The notes under the pieces were generated by a model. That model was not told where the DNA came from, searched no databases, and saw only the letters and a list, made by a program, of their open reading frames with translations. Positions 53,882 to 62,699 of a DNA stretch of 64,000 nucleotides are shown here, piece after piece. Within the stretch, counting starts at the first letter, position 1, and each line of letters begins with the position of its first letter. A program made the translations under genes and the position numbers. The DNA is from Pseudomonadota bacterium (GTDB lineage Bacteria > Pseudomonadota > Alphaproteobacteria > SHVZ01), in the NCBI GenBank assembly GCA_016195085.1, contig JACQAG010000022.1, positions 74,700 through 138,699 on the forward strand. The letters run 5' to 3'.

Positions 53882-55189
53882 ATGAAGATCCAGACGATGC
53901 TACTCGCCCTGTCGCTCACATCGGCGCTGACGTTTCCGGCCGCCGTTGCTGAGGCGCAAGATGCCACCTCGTGCAAGACCGGCATCGTGCAGCTGACCGG
54001 TCTGCGCTCCCAGGGCAACGCACCCTATGCGAATGTCATCGAGGCTTGGCAGAAGGCAAATCCCTGCGCCAAGGTGGAATTCACCGAGGTGCCCTTCAGC
54101 CAGCTCGCGGACAAGATCAGCGTGCTCGCCGCATCCGACAATCCTCCGGACGTGCTGGTCTATGACGGACCGAACACGCAGTCCTATGCCGCCGCCGGCA
54201 TCCTGCTCGCCCTCGACCCGTATCTGCCTGCCGGATTCAAGGACGACGTGCTGCCCGCGACCCTGGCGGAGCACTCCTATCAGGGCAAGGTCTACTCCCC
54301 CGGCATGGAGCAGACCACCATCGGTCTCTACTACAACAAGACGCTGACCGACGCGGCCGGGATCACGCCGCCGCCGACGCTGGCGACCGCGTGGACCTGG
54401 AGCCAGGCGATCGAGGCCTTCAAGAAATGCCAGCAGGGACCGGCGGACAATCCCACGGTATGGGGCCTGGGGCCGACGCGGTTCGGCAATGGCCAGCCCG
54501 GGATCGTCTACCGCGACCTCCTGTTCCAGCGCAGCGCCGGCGATCCGAAGGCGGATCCAAAGAGCTCACTCTACAAGACCTACTGGGCGCAATCCCCGGA
54601 CGCAAAGGAGGTCGACGGCTGGCTCAACACGCCGGAGGCGATTGCCGCCCTCAAGATCTACAGCGACATCTTCAACGTCTACAAGGTCGCGCCCAAGACG
54701 GGCATTCCCAACGCCTTCATCGACGGCAAGGCCTGTTTCTATATCGACACACCCGCCGTCGGCAACGCGCTCTTGAAGGATCCGAAGATTCAATGGGGGA
54801 TCACGCCGTTTCCCTATTTCAAGACGCCGATCGTGCATACCGGCAGCACCACCCTCGGTGCCACCCAGAAGAGCAAGCATCCCGAGGTCGCCGCCAAGTT
54901 CGTCGTCGATATGAGCTCGGGCGAGTACCTGACCGAGATCCTGCGGCAGCGCGGCAATCTGCCGACCCTGCGCTCGCTCAATGCCAAGTTCCCGGTGTTC
55001 GAGCAGTATCCCATGAAGCTGTTCCGCGACCAGCTCGAGCAGTGGGGCCAACCGCGGCCGCCATCGCCGAAATTCGCCGAGTATGACAAGCTGGTGAGCG
55101 ATGCGCTGAAGGACATCGCCCTCGGCTCCGATCCCAAGGAGCGCATGGATGCGGCGGTCCGGCGCCTCGGCCCGATCCTCAGGCGCTGA
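53882..55189 (+). CDS. Extracellular sugar-binding protein, family 1
   Basis: The 435-residue protein has a Sec signal peptide (LLALSLTSALTFPAAVAEAQ). The mature part is a family 1 solute-binding protein: YANVIEAWQKANPCAKVEFT near residue 48, LVYDGPNTQSYAAAGILLAL, YQGKVYSPGMEQTTIGLYYN and GSTTLGATQKSKHPEVAAKF. It delivers a carbohydrate-like ligand to the permeases encoded right after it. The ATG at 53882 follows GAAGGAGATGATCGAG, with GAAGGAG as ribosome site. Confidence 0.92.
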   Translation: MKIQTMLLALSLTSALTFPAAVAEAQDATSCKTGIVQLTGLRSQGNAPYANVIEAWQKANPCAKVEFTEVPFSQLADKISVLAASDNPPDVLVYDGPNTQSYAAAGILLALDPYLPAGFKDDVLPATLAEHSYQGKVYSPGMEQTTIGLYYNKTLTDAAGITPPPTLATAWTWSQAIEAFKKCQQGPADNPTVWGLGPTRFGNGQPGIVYRDLLFQRSAGDPKADPKSSLYKTYWAQSPDAKEVDGWLNTPEAIAALKIYSDIFNVYKVAPKTGIPNAFIDGKACFYIDTPAVGNALLKDPKIQWGITPFPYFKTPIVHTGSTTLGATQKSKHPEVAAKFVVDMSSGEYLTEILRQRGNLPTLRSLNAKFPVFEQYPMKLFRDQLEQWGQPRPPSPKFAEYDKLVSDALKDIALGSDPKERMDAAVRRLGPILRR

Positions 55190-55204
55190 GGCGCTTGCGG
55201 CCGG

Positions 55205-56158
55205 ATGCGGACGGTGGATGTAGCGCCGGAGACACGGCGCGACCGGCATCAGCGTGGCTCGATCCTGCCCTGGCGCCAGCCCGGGCAGGGCGCCCGCAAC
55301 GTCATGGCCGCGAGCCTGTTCCTGGCGCCTTTTCTCATCCTCCTGCTGCTATTCCAGTATGTGCCGCTGGCGCTGATGACGAGGAACAGCCTCTACAGCT
55401 ATTCGCTGCTGAATCCGGCCGCTTCGAGCTTTGTCGGAATGCAGAACTACCTCGATATTATTAGCGACCCGGACGCCCGAGGCTCGTTCCTCACCACGCT
55501 CCTGTTCGCCGCCGGCGTGGTTGCGACCGTGGTGCCCGCCGGTCTCTCCTTGGCGCTGATCCTCGACACCGAGCTCCCGGCGCGGGCGTTGATCCGCACC
55601 ATCATCCTCGTGCCGGTGGTGAGTTCCGCCGTCGTGGTGGCGACGATTTGGACCTTCCTCCTCGATCCCGCGAACGGGCTCATCAACGGCTTGTTGGCGT
55701 GGATCCGGCTCGGTCCCTATGGCTTTCTCACCGACAGATCCCTGGCGCTGCCGGCCTTGGTCGTCATGACGCTCTGGCAGCAGGTGGGCTTCGCGGCGAT
55801 CTTGTTCCTGGCCGGCCTGCAGGCGATTCCAGTGGAGCTGGGCGAGGCGGCGTTGGTCGACGGGGCGACGAAGCCGCAAAGGTTCTGGCACGTGACCCTT
55901 CCGCTGCTGGCGCGCACCACGCTTTTCGTCGTGGTGATCATGACGGTGTTCTCGCTGCAGGCCTTCGCTCCGGCTCTGATCATGACCTCCGGCGGTCCGC
56001 AAGCCAGCACCAACTTCATCGTCTACGAAATCTACCAGCTGGCATTCGCGCTGCACGACGCAGGCTATGCCTCGGCGTTGTCGGTCGTGCTGCTGCTGGC
56101 CGTGCTGCTCGTCAGTATTGTGCAGATGGGCATCTTGCGGGTGCGCTGGAACTATTGA
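55205..56158 (+). CDS. Sugar ABC transporter permease, MalF-like
   Basis: The 317-residue inner-membrane protein has about six transmembrane segments (ASLFLAPFLILLLLFQYVPL near residue 36). The EAA loop is LGEAALVDGATKPQRFWHVT near residue 218. It starts 15 bases after the binding-protein gene and is followed by the partner permease 10 bases later. The first 30 residues are hydrophilic and cytoplasmic. Confidence 0.92.
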   Translation: MRTVDVAPETRRDRHQRGSILPWRQPGQGARNVMAASLFLAPFLILLLLFQYVPLALMTRNSLYSYSLLNPAASSFVGMQNYLDIISDPDARGSFLTTLLFAAGVVATVVPAGLSLALILDTELPARALIRTIILVPVVSSAVVVATIWTFLLDPANGLINGLLAWIRLGPYGFLTDRSLALPALVVMTLWQQVGFAAILFLAGLQAIPVELGEAALVDGATKPQRFWHVTLPLLARTTLFVVVIMTVFSLQAFAPALIMTSGGPQASTNFIVYEIYQLAFALHDAGYASALSVVLLLAVLLVSIVQMGILRVRWNY

Positions 56159-56168
56159 GCTGGGCAGA

Positions 56169-57035
56169 ATGATCTCGACCCGCCTCGAAGAGACGCTTCG
56201 TCATGGCATCGGCTGGGTGATCTCCGGCCTCATCGTACTGGCCATCGGAGGGGTGTTTCTGCTGCCCTATCTCTGGGTGGCCGCGTCATCCTTCAAATCG
56301 CAGTTCGACATCTTCAGCGACATTTCACCGCTGCAGTGGAGCGCCTTCCTGCCGACCAAGCCGACGACGGCCAACTACTTCAGCCTCATGCAGCGCCGCC
56401 CCATCCTCGGGGCGCTCCTGAATTCGGCCGCGGTTTCCCTCTGCCAAGTGGTGCTCACCCTGATGCTCTGCTCGATGGCGGCCTACGCACTGACCCGTAT
56501 CGGCTTCCGCGGCGCCAATGTCGTGTTCGTGCTGATCCTCGTTACCTTCCTCTTGCCGATCGAAGCCTTGATGGTGCCGCTCTATCAGGTCGTGTCCGGC
56601 TTCGGCCTGCAGGACACGCTGGTCGGCGTTCTCATCCCCTGGATCGCCAGTCCGTTCGGGCTCTTTCAGCTGCGCCAGGCCTTCGAGGAGCTGCCGAAGG
56701 AGCTCGAGGACGCGGCCCGGATCGACGGCGCCGGCCATGTTCGGATCTTTCTCAGCATCATCCTGCCGAATGTGAAGGCGCCGCTCGCCACCTTGGCGCT
56801 GGTGACCTTCCTGTTTTCCTGGAACAGCTTCCTGTGGCCCCTGGTGATCGTCCAGTCGCCGAAGCGCCAGCTCATTCAGGTGGCGATCGCCCAGTCGGTC
56901 TCGCCCGGAGAGTTTCCGAACTGGGGCGAGACCTTCGCCGGCGCCACTCTAGCGACCGTGCCGCTGCTCCTGCTGTTCCTCTTCCTGCAGAAGTATTTCG
57001 TGCGCGGCATGGTCATGAGCGGCATCAAGGGCTGA
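56169..57035 (+). CDS. Sugar ABC transporter permease, MalG-like
   Basis: The 288-residue partner permease has the EAA loop KELEDAARIDGAGHVRIFLS near residue 178 and ends in KYFVRGMVMSGIKG, typical of MalG-like proteins. No ATPase gene follows; the next gene is convergent. The importer must borrow an ATPase, and the UgpC-type gene at 19748-20818 is the only suitable one in the window. Confidence 0.92.
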   Translation: MISTRLEETLRHGIGWVISGLIVLAIGGVFLLPYLWVAASSFKSQFDIFSDISPLQWSAFLPTKPTTANYFSLMQRRPILGALLNSAAVSLCQVVLTLMLCSMAAYALTRIGFRGANVVFVLILVTFLLPIEALMVPLYQVVSGFGLQDTLVGVLIPWIASPFGLFQLRQAFEELPKELEDAARIDGAGHVRIFLSIILPNVKAPLATLALVTFLFSWNSFLWPLVIVQSPKRQLIQVAIAQSVSPGEFPNWGETFAGATLATVPLLLLFLFLQKYFVRGMVMSGIKG

Positions 57036-57050
57036 ACCTCTGCGCCGCGG

Positions 57051-57812
57051 CTAAAACGCAATCTCCGCCGGTGCCTGCGGCACGCTCGCCCAGAATTCGG
57101 CGTCGTGGCCGAAGAAAATGCGGGCGCCGCCGGCCTCGAGTGCTGCCAGCTTGTCCAAGGAGCGCATCATCTCGGCGTGGTCGTGGGCGCGGGGCGGCAG
57201 CCTGCGCTCGCGCAAGGTGCGGCAGAAATAGCAGGCGTCCGCCGCCAGCACGACCTCGCCCTTCTCCAGCCTGACCTTGAGCGATTGATGGCCCGGCGTG
57301 TGGCCATAGGTCGGCAGGCAGACGACCCGCCCGTCGCCGAAGAGGTCGTGCTCGCCGTCGATCTTCATGAGCTTGTGGCCGAGATCGAAGTCCCGCCGGT
57401 TGAAGCCGCGCTGGGCGGCGATGTCAGGGTCCATGCCGGCTTCCCATTCGCGCTTCTGCACCACCACCGTCGCGTTGGGGATGAGCGCGTTGCCGCCGAC
57501 ATGGTCGAAATGCAGATGCGAATTGACGATGAAATCGATCTTCGCCGGATCTTGCCCGATCGATTTGAGGCGGCCGCTCACTTCGTCGCCCGGCTGGTAG
57601 TCGAACTTGAAGAGCTGGCCGATGCGGGGGCCGGCGCGGCCCGCCGGATCGTGCTGGCAATCGGGGTGCATGCCGGTGTCGAACAGCACTGTGCCCTTCT
57701 CGTGCCGGATCAGATAGGCGGGGATCGGCAGCTCGACCTCGCCCTCGCCGTCCTGCATGAGGTCGCCGAGCTTGCCCGTGAGCCGTCCCAAAGTGAATGC
57801 CGAGAGCTTCAT
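57051..57812 (-). CDS. Metallo-beta-lactamase-fold hydrolase, N-acyl homoserine lactonase-like
   Basis: The 253-residue protein has the dinuclear zinc motif NSHLHFDHVGG near residue 97, YGHTPGHQS near 169, the bridging aspartate in LAADACYF and the last histidine in IFFGHDAEFW. It belongs to the AiiA-like branch, which opens lactone rings, though many members act on other esters or lactones. It might hydrolyse a sugar lactone made by the cluster, or degrade quorum signals; the sequence cannot decide. It is convergent with the importer operon. Confidence 0.88.
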   Translation of the reverse strand: MKLSAFTLGRLTGKLGDLMQDGEGEVELPIPAYLIRHEKGTVLFDTGMHPDCQHDPAGRAGPRIGQLFKFDYQPGDEVSGRLKSIGQDPAKIDFIVNSHLHFDHVGGNALIPNATVVVQKREWEAGMDPDIAAQRGFNRRDFDLGHKLMKIDGEHDLFGDGRVVCLPTYGHTPGHQSLKVRLEKGEVVLAADACYFCRTLRERRLPPRAHDHAEMMRSLDKLAALEAGGARIFFGHDAEFWASVPQAPAEIAF

Positions 57813-57897
57813 GATGCCATCCAGGCAAGGTGTTGGCGGGGATCGCCGCCGAGTATAGGGGGCGTTCGACCCCGGTCAACGTCCTGCCGACCGAGAC

Positions 57898-58650
57898 TCA
57901 CCGCCCGGGTTGGATCTCCACGCCGCGGCTCCCGAAGGTGCCGGCGAACGCGGCTGCGGCCGCAGCTTTGGCGTCGACGGCGCGACGGCCGATCGCCGCG
58001 GCGGCGTCGGTGATCGCTGCCAGCGACAAGCTTCTTGGTGCCGGCGGCGAAACCGGGCGCAGCGCGACCGGGATCGATTCCGCCGCCGAGGTCGCGATCG
58101 ATGGGCCATAGAGGTACCAGCCATACTCGTTGGCGGCGTAGATGGCCGCATCCACCACATTGCTGAGGGCGGCGAAGCCGATCGTGGCCGACACGCTGCC
58201 GGTGAACACATAGACCAATGCCAGATTGCGCGCGGTGCTGACCAGCCGGTAGACCAGCACTTTCTCGACCCCGACCTCCATCGCGATGGTCGGCGACTCC
58301 TGCATCGACGGGCCGTAGAGGTTCCAGACGACCTCGTGCGCGTAGTAGGCCGCCGCCGCCGTGGTCACGTTCACAGCGGTGAACAGCCCGGCCCCCGCGG
58401 GCGTCCCTCCCAGAACGAAAGTGTAGAGAGGGATGTCGGCGGCGTTGGCGACGAGCTCGTAGGTGATCGTTTTGTAGAGCGAATAGGTCCACACCGACAT
58501 GGGTGCGTCTGCGGCCGCGCTCGATCTGCCGGCGAGGATGGCGAGCAGCAAGGCGATGCCCCCGGCCAGACGGCGAATTCGGGGGATGGCGACGACGATG
58601 GCCGCGTCGTTGCTGGTCGCGGATCGAACGTCGATCCGGGTCCGGTTCAC
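57898..58650 (-). CDS. Membrane protein with two tandem DUF2061-like repeats
   Basis: The 250-residue protein has an N-terminal hydrophobic segment and then two similar units. Unit 1 reads SLYKTITYELVANAADIPLY near residue 57 and ends AYYAHEVVWNLYGPS; unit 2 reads VEKVLVYRLVSTARNLALVY near residue 128 and ends AIYAANEYGWYLYGPS. Both match the short DUF2061 membrane domain, whose role is unknown; the second unit has Asn for the usual His. The start is a GTG at 58650 overlapping the stop of the small upstream ORF. A plus-strand open frame over the same span is its shadow. Confidence 0.78.
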   Translation of the reverse strand: MNRTRIDVRSATSNDAAIVVAIPRIRRLAGGIALLLAILAGRSSAAADAPMSVWTYSLYKTITYELVANAADIPLYTFVLGGTPAGAGLFTAVNVTTAAAAYYAHEVVWNLYGPSMQESPTIAMEVGVEKVLVYRLVSTARNLALVYVFTGSVSATIGFAALSNVVDAAIYAANEYGWYLYGPSIATSAAESIPVALRPVSPPAPRSLSLAAITDAAAAIGRRAVDAKAAAAAAFAGTFGSRGVEIQPGR

Positions 58651-58871
58651 ATGAGCCAGTAGGTGATCGCTCCCGCGCCGACGATGGCGGCGATCAGCTT
58701 GAAGGCGCCGCTTCGCCAGAGGTGGCGGTAGCGGAGACCCGGGCCGTGCCGGTTGTCATTGGCCGAAGGCGCGCGCTGACCGCCGCCAAGGCGTGGGAAA
58801 CGGCTTTCCGCTCCCGCTCCACCGGCTCCGGAGGCGGCTCCGCCCCGATCCTTGGTCCGGCGTCTATCCAC
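58647..58871 (-). CDS. Small protein with C-terminal membrane helix (74 aa)
   Basis: The function is unknown. The N-terminal half is hydrophilic and Gly/Arg-rich, then [18 protein letters not shown] leads into a C-terminal hydrophobic stretch, [19 protein letters not shown]. It starts at a GTG that overlaps the end of gltA and ends overlapping the DUF2061 gene (GTGA), so translation may be coupled along all three. The overlap pattern and membrane anchor favour a real gene, but codon evidence is limited. Confidence 0.45.
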   Translation of the reverse strand: MDRRRTKDRGGAASGAGGAGAESRFPRLGGGQRAPSANDNRHGPGLRYRHLWRSGAFKLIAAIVGAGAITYWLM

Positions 58872-60192
58872 GCTTCTCGATCGGCACGTATTTGCGCTTG
58901 GTGTAGCCGGTATAGAGCTGGCGGGGCCGGCCGATCTTCTGCTGCGGGTCCTCGATCATCTCGTTCCACTGGGCAACCCAGCCCACGGTGCGGGCGAGCG
59001 CGAAAATGGCGGTGAACATGCTGACGGGAATGCTCATCGCCTTGAGGATGATGCCCGAGTAGAAGTCGACGTTGGGATAGAGCTTCTTCGAGACGAAGTA
59101 ATCGTCCTTGAGGGCGACGCGCTCCAGCTCCATTGCGAGCTCGAGGAGCGGATCGTTCTTGTGCCCCAGCGCCTCCAAGACCTCGTAGCAGGTCTTGCGC
59201 ATGATTGCGGCGCGGGGATCGTAGTTCTTATAGACCCGGTGGCCGAAGCCCATGAGGCGCACGCCGCCATCCTTCGTCTTCACCCGCCGGATGAAGTCGG
59301 GGACCTTGTCCTTGGCTCCGATCTCGCCCAGCATGTTGAGCACGGCTTCGTTGGCGCCGCCATGGGCCGGACCCCAGAGCGAGGCGATGCCGGCGGCGAT
59401 GCAGGCAAACGGATTGGCGCCGGACGAGCCGGCGAGCCTGACGGTCGAAGTCGAGGCATTCTGCTCGTGGTCGGCGTGCAGGATGAAGATCCGGTCCATG
59501 GCGCGGGCGAGGACCGGGTTCACCTTGTACTCCTCGGCCGGCACCGCAAACATCATGCGCAGGAAGTTCTCGGCGTAGCCCAGATTGTTCTGCGGATAGA
59601 TGAAGGGCTGCCCGACCGAGTATTTGAAGGCCATGGCGGCGATGGTCGGCATCTTGGCGATGAGCCGATGCGAGGCGACGATGCGCTGGCGCGAGTCGTG
59701 GATGTCGGTCGAGTCGTGGTAGAAGGCCGCCATCGCGCCGACCACGCCGCACATCATCGCCATTGGGTGCGAGTCCCGGCGGAATCCCCGCCAGAATTGC
59801 GCCATCTGCTCATGCACCATGGTGTGGTGGGTGATGTCGTGGGAGAACGTCGCCTTCTGTGCTTTGGTCGGCAGCTCGCCGTGGAGGATCAGGTAGGCGA
59901 CCTCGATGTAGTCGCTCTTCTCCGCCAGCTCCTCGATCGGATAGCCCCGGTGCAGGAGCACGCCCGCATCGCCGTCGATATAGGTGATCTTCGACTCGCA
60001 GCTGCCGGTCGAGGTGTAGCCCGGGTCGTAGGTGAAATACCCGGTGTCGCTATAGAGCTTGCGCACATCGATGACGCGCGGGCCGGTGGTCCCATCCAGG
60101 ATCGGCAGCTCGTAGGTCTTGCCGCTCGCCGGATCGCTGAGCGTCGCTTGCTGTTGGTTGGACTTAGCTTTCGCGACAGCGGGCTTGGCCAT
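58864..60192 (-). CDS. gltA: Citrate synthase
   Basis: Citrate synthase condenses oxaloacetate and acetyl-CoA at the entry of the TCA cycle. The 442-residue protein is the Gram-negative hexameric type: [20 protein letters not shown] near residue 32, active-site histidines in [11 protein letters not shown] near residue 242 and [12 protein letters not shown] near 278, and the catalytic Asp in [14 protein letters not shown] near 330. It ends KYVPIEKRG. The ATG at 60192 is used; the open frame upstream overlaps gltX. It lies 118 bases downstream of gltX on the same strand. Confidence 0.97.
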   Translation of the reverse strand: MAKPAVAKAKSNQQQATLSDPASGKTYELPILDGTTGPRVIDVRKLYSDTGYFTYDPGYTSTGSCESKITYIDGDAGVLLHRGYPIEELAEKSDYIEVAYLILHGELPTKAQKATFSHDITHHTMVHEQMAQFWRGFRRDSHPMAMMCGVVGAMAAFYHDSTDIHDSRQRIVASHRLIAKMPTIAAMAFKYSVGQPFIYPQNNLGYAENFLRMMFAVPAEEYKVNPVLARAMDRIFILHADHEQNASTSTVRLAGSSGANPFACIAAGIASLWGPAHGGANEAVLNMLGEIGAKDKVPDFIRRVKTKDGGVRLMGFGHRVYKNYDPRAAIMRKTCYEVLEALGHKNDPLLELAMELERVALKDDYFVSKKLYPNVDFYSGIILKAMSIPVSMFTAIFALARTVGWVAQWNEMIEDPQQKIGRPRQLYTGYTKRKYVPIEKRG

Positions 60193-60310
60193 GGCCGTGT
60201 TTCCCCATGTTGTGCGTTGCACCAAGGATAGAACTGGCCGAGATGCCTGGCAAATCCCCTGAAAATGCGCCGGAACAACATGAGGGAGGGGCGCTGCCGG
60301 TTCGGCCGCG

Positions 60311-61717
60311 CTAGGCGGCTGCCTGTTGCACGTCGGCCAGCCGGGCGAGGCTTTCCTCCCGGCCGAGCACGGCCATGACTTCGAAGAGGCTGGGCGAAGC
60401 AATCGACCCGGTCAGCGCCGCGCGCAACGGCTGGGCGGCCTGGCCAATCTTCATTCCCTCCGTCTCGGCGAAGCTGCGCACGACCCGCTCCAGCTCCGCC
60501 TCCTCCCATTGCGTCACCGCCGCCAGCACGGTCGCCAAGCGCGCCAGCAGCGCGCGGGCTTCCGGGATCAAAAGCGAGGCCGCCTTCTGGCTGAGGACGA
60601 GCGGGCGTGGGGACACGTAGAAGGCGGACGCGTCGGCCAGCTCGTTCAGCGTCTTCCAGCGCTGCTTCAGGCTGGCCATGCCCCGGCGCAGACGCTGCCG
60701 GCGAACCTCGTCGAGCCCGCGCCCGCCTCCGGTCAGACGCTGTTCGACCAGGAGCGCCAGGCGCTCGTCCTCCGCGTGGCGGAGATAGTGGCCGTTGATG
60801 GAGTCGAGCTTCGCCAGATCGAAGCGCGCCGGCGACCGGCCGACGCTGGGGAGATCGAACCAGCGAATGGCATCCTCGGTCGAGATGGTCTCTTCATCGC
60901 CATGGGACCAGCCGAGCCTGAGGAGGTAATTCCGCATCGCCTCGGGCAGGTAGCCCAGCTCGCCATAGGCATCGAGAGCAGTCGCCCCGTGGCGCTTCGA
61001 CAGCTTCGAGCCGTCAAGCCCCAGAATGAGCGGGAGGTGGGCGAACTCCGGCACATGCCAGCCGCAGGCGCGGTAGAGCTGCAGCTGGCGGAAGGCGTTG
61101 TTCAAATGATCGGCGCCGCGGATGACGTGGGTGATGCCCATGTCGTGGTCGTCGACCACGACCGAGAGCATGTAGGTGGGCGTGCCGTCGCTCCGAAGCA
61201 GCACCATATCGTCGAGCTGGTCGTTGGCGACGGTGACCTGGCCCTGCACCCGGTCCTCGACCGCGGTCTCGCCTTCCTGGGGGGCTCGGAGCCGGATCGT
61301 CGGGGCCACCCCCGGCGGCGCTTCCTTGGGGTCGCGGTCGCGCCAGGTGCCGTCATAGCGCGCCGAGCGCCCTTCGGCCTTCGCCTTCTCGCGCATTGCC
61401 GCCAGCTCCTCTTGCGTGCAATAGCAGCGATAGGCCTTGCCGTCGGTGAGCAACGCGCGCGCGACCTCGGCGTGGCGCTGGGCGCGGGCGAACTGCATCA
61501 CCACCTCGCCGTCCCAATCGAGCTCCAGCCATTTCAGCCCATCGACGATCTTCTTGATCGCCGCCTCGGTCGAGCGGGCCCGATCGGTGTCCTCGATGCG
61601 CAAACGGAACGTGCCGCCGTGGTGCCTGGCGAAGAGCCAATTGAACAGCGCCGTACGGGCGCCGCCGATATGCAGATAACCCGTGGGCGAGGGGGCGAAA
61701 CGAGCGACGACGGTCAT
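60311..61717 (-). CDS. gltX: Glutamyl-tRNA synthetase
   Basis: This enzyme charges tRNA-Glu with glutamate using ATP. The 468-residue protein has the class I HIGH-like motif [20 protein letters not shown] at the N-terminus and the KMSKS-like motif [10 protein letters not shown] near residue 240. [11 protein letters not shown] near 40 and YDGTWRD near 120 are GluRS hallmarks. The anticodon-binding helical domain occupies the C-terminal third. In many alphaproteobacteria a comEC gene lies between gltX and lexA; here only 157 bases separate them. Confidence 0.96.
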   Translation of the reverse strand: MTVVARFAPSPTGYLHIGGARTALFNWLFARHHGGTFRLRIEDTDRARSTEAAIKKIVDGLKWLELDWDGEVVMQFARAQRHAEVARALLTDGKAYRCYCTQEELAAMREKAKAEGRSARYDGTWRDRDPKEAPPGVAPTIRLRAPQEGETAVEDRVQGQVTVANDQLDDMVLLRSDGTPTYMLSVVVDDHDMGITHVIRGADHLNNAFRQLQLYRACGWHVPEFAHLPLILGLDGSKLSKRHGATALDAYGELGYLPEAMRNYLLRLGWSHGDEETISTEDAIRWFDLPSVGRSPARFDLAKLDSINGHYLRHAEDERLALLVEQRLTGGGRGLDEVRRQRLRRGMASLKQRWKTLNELADASAFYVSPRPLVLSQKAASLLIPEARALLARLATVLAAVTQWEEAELERVVRSFAETEGMKIGQAAQPLRAALTGSIASPSLFEVMAVLGREESLARLADVQQAAA

Positions 61718-61874
61718 GGTCCTGGCGACTTGCTGATGGAGCGCTCACGCGAAAGCGGAGCTTGCCATAGCACATTCGACCATGTCGGTGCAGCCGCCCA
61801 TGTGGACGCCCAACCGGCCGACCTCACGATGCCATGACGACCGGAAGCGCGGCGTCCCCGCGCCGCTTAGGCTA

Positions 61875-62585
61875 CTACTGGTAGCGGCGAATGAGGCCGA
61901 CCAGACGACCCTGCACCTTGACGCGGTCCGGACCGAAGATCCGGGTCTCGTAGGTCTTGTTGGCCGGCTCGAGGGCGACCGAGGCGCCCTTGCGTCGGAG
62001 CCGCTTCAAGGTCACCTCGTTGTCGTCGACGAGAGCGATGACGATGGTGCCGTTCTCCGCCGTGTCGCAGCGCCTGACCACCACCGTGTCGCCATCCTGG
62101 ATTGCGGCATCGATCATCGAGTCGCCGGCAACCTGAAGGGCATAGTGCTCGCCGCCGGCGAGCAGGCTCGCGGGCACATCGACTTGGCTCGAATTGTCTC
62201 GCAGCGCCTCGATCGGCGTACCGGCTGCGATCTTGCCGTAAAGCGGCAACTGCACGGTTCCGGCCTCCGCCGCCACCGTCGCACCGGGCATGGCGCCGGT
62301 AAAGTTGCCGGGAATGACGTTGGGGGCGAAGCCGCGGGCGCGGGCTAGCTCGCGCGGCGGCGCGGCAACAGCTTCGGGCAGGCGCAGGACTTCGAGCGCG
62401 CGGGCGCGGTGGGGCAGGCGGCGAATGAAGCCGCGCTCCTCCAGACCGGTAATCAAACGGTGAATGCCAGACTTCGATTTCAACCCAAGAGCGTCTTTCA
62501 TCTCATCGAAGGAAGGCGACACACCATTGTCGTTGAGCCGCTGATTGATGAATGTGAGCAGCTCGTATTGTTTGCGTGTCAGCAT
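61875..62585 (-). CDS. lexA: SOS repressor LexA
   Basis: LexA represses DNA-damage genes and cleaves itself when bound by RecA-ssDNA. The 236-residue protein has an N-terminal winged helix ([20 protein letters not shown], then [20 protein letters not shown]), the Ala-Gly cleavage site in [12 protein letters not shown] near residue 128, the nucleophile in [11 protein letters not shown] near 160 and the base lysine in [10 protein letters not shown] near 200. The ATG at 62585 follows GGGGGTGGCAG. A GTTC-N7-GTTC box upstream implies autoregulation. Confidence 0.96.
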   Translation of the reverse strand: MLTRKQYELLTFINQRLNDNGVSPSFDEMKDALGLKSKSGIHRLITGLEERGFIRRLPHRARALEVLRLPEAVAAPPRELARARGFAPNVIPGNFTGAMPGATVAAEAGTVQLPLYGKIAAGTPIEALRDNSSQVDVPASLLAGGEHYALQVAGDSMIDAAIQDGDTVVVRRCDTAENGTIVIALVDDNEVTLKRLRRKGASVALEPANKTYETRIFGPDRVKVQGRLVGLIRRYQ

Positions 62586-62619
62586 CTGCCACCCCCGTTC
62601 GCCGCAACCACTACATATA

Positions 62620-62659
62620 GAACAAATGCGCAACCGTTGCGCATGTTCTAGTTTAGTTC
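62620..62659. promoter_or_regulatory. LexA operator region of lexA (SOS boxes plus palindrome)
   Basis: GTTC-TAGTTTA-GTTC at 62645-62659 is a perfect alphaproteobacterial SOS box. A second, imperfect half-pair, GAAC-N7-CAAC, lies at 62620-62634. Between and across them is an inverted repeat, ATGCGCAAC and GTTGCGCAT around one C (62626-62644). Confidence 0.8.
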
Positions 62660-62699
62660 TGGGGATGATGTCAAGGGGGCGAACCCCCGCGTGCGGTCC

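Noticed and set aside
57910-58662. 250-codon plus-strand open frame
   Set aside because: It mirrors the DUF2061 gene; the minus-strand product has a signal-like helix and repeated membrane domains, the plus-strand product is Arg/Gly-rich without motifs.
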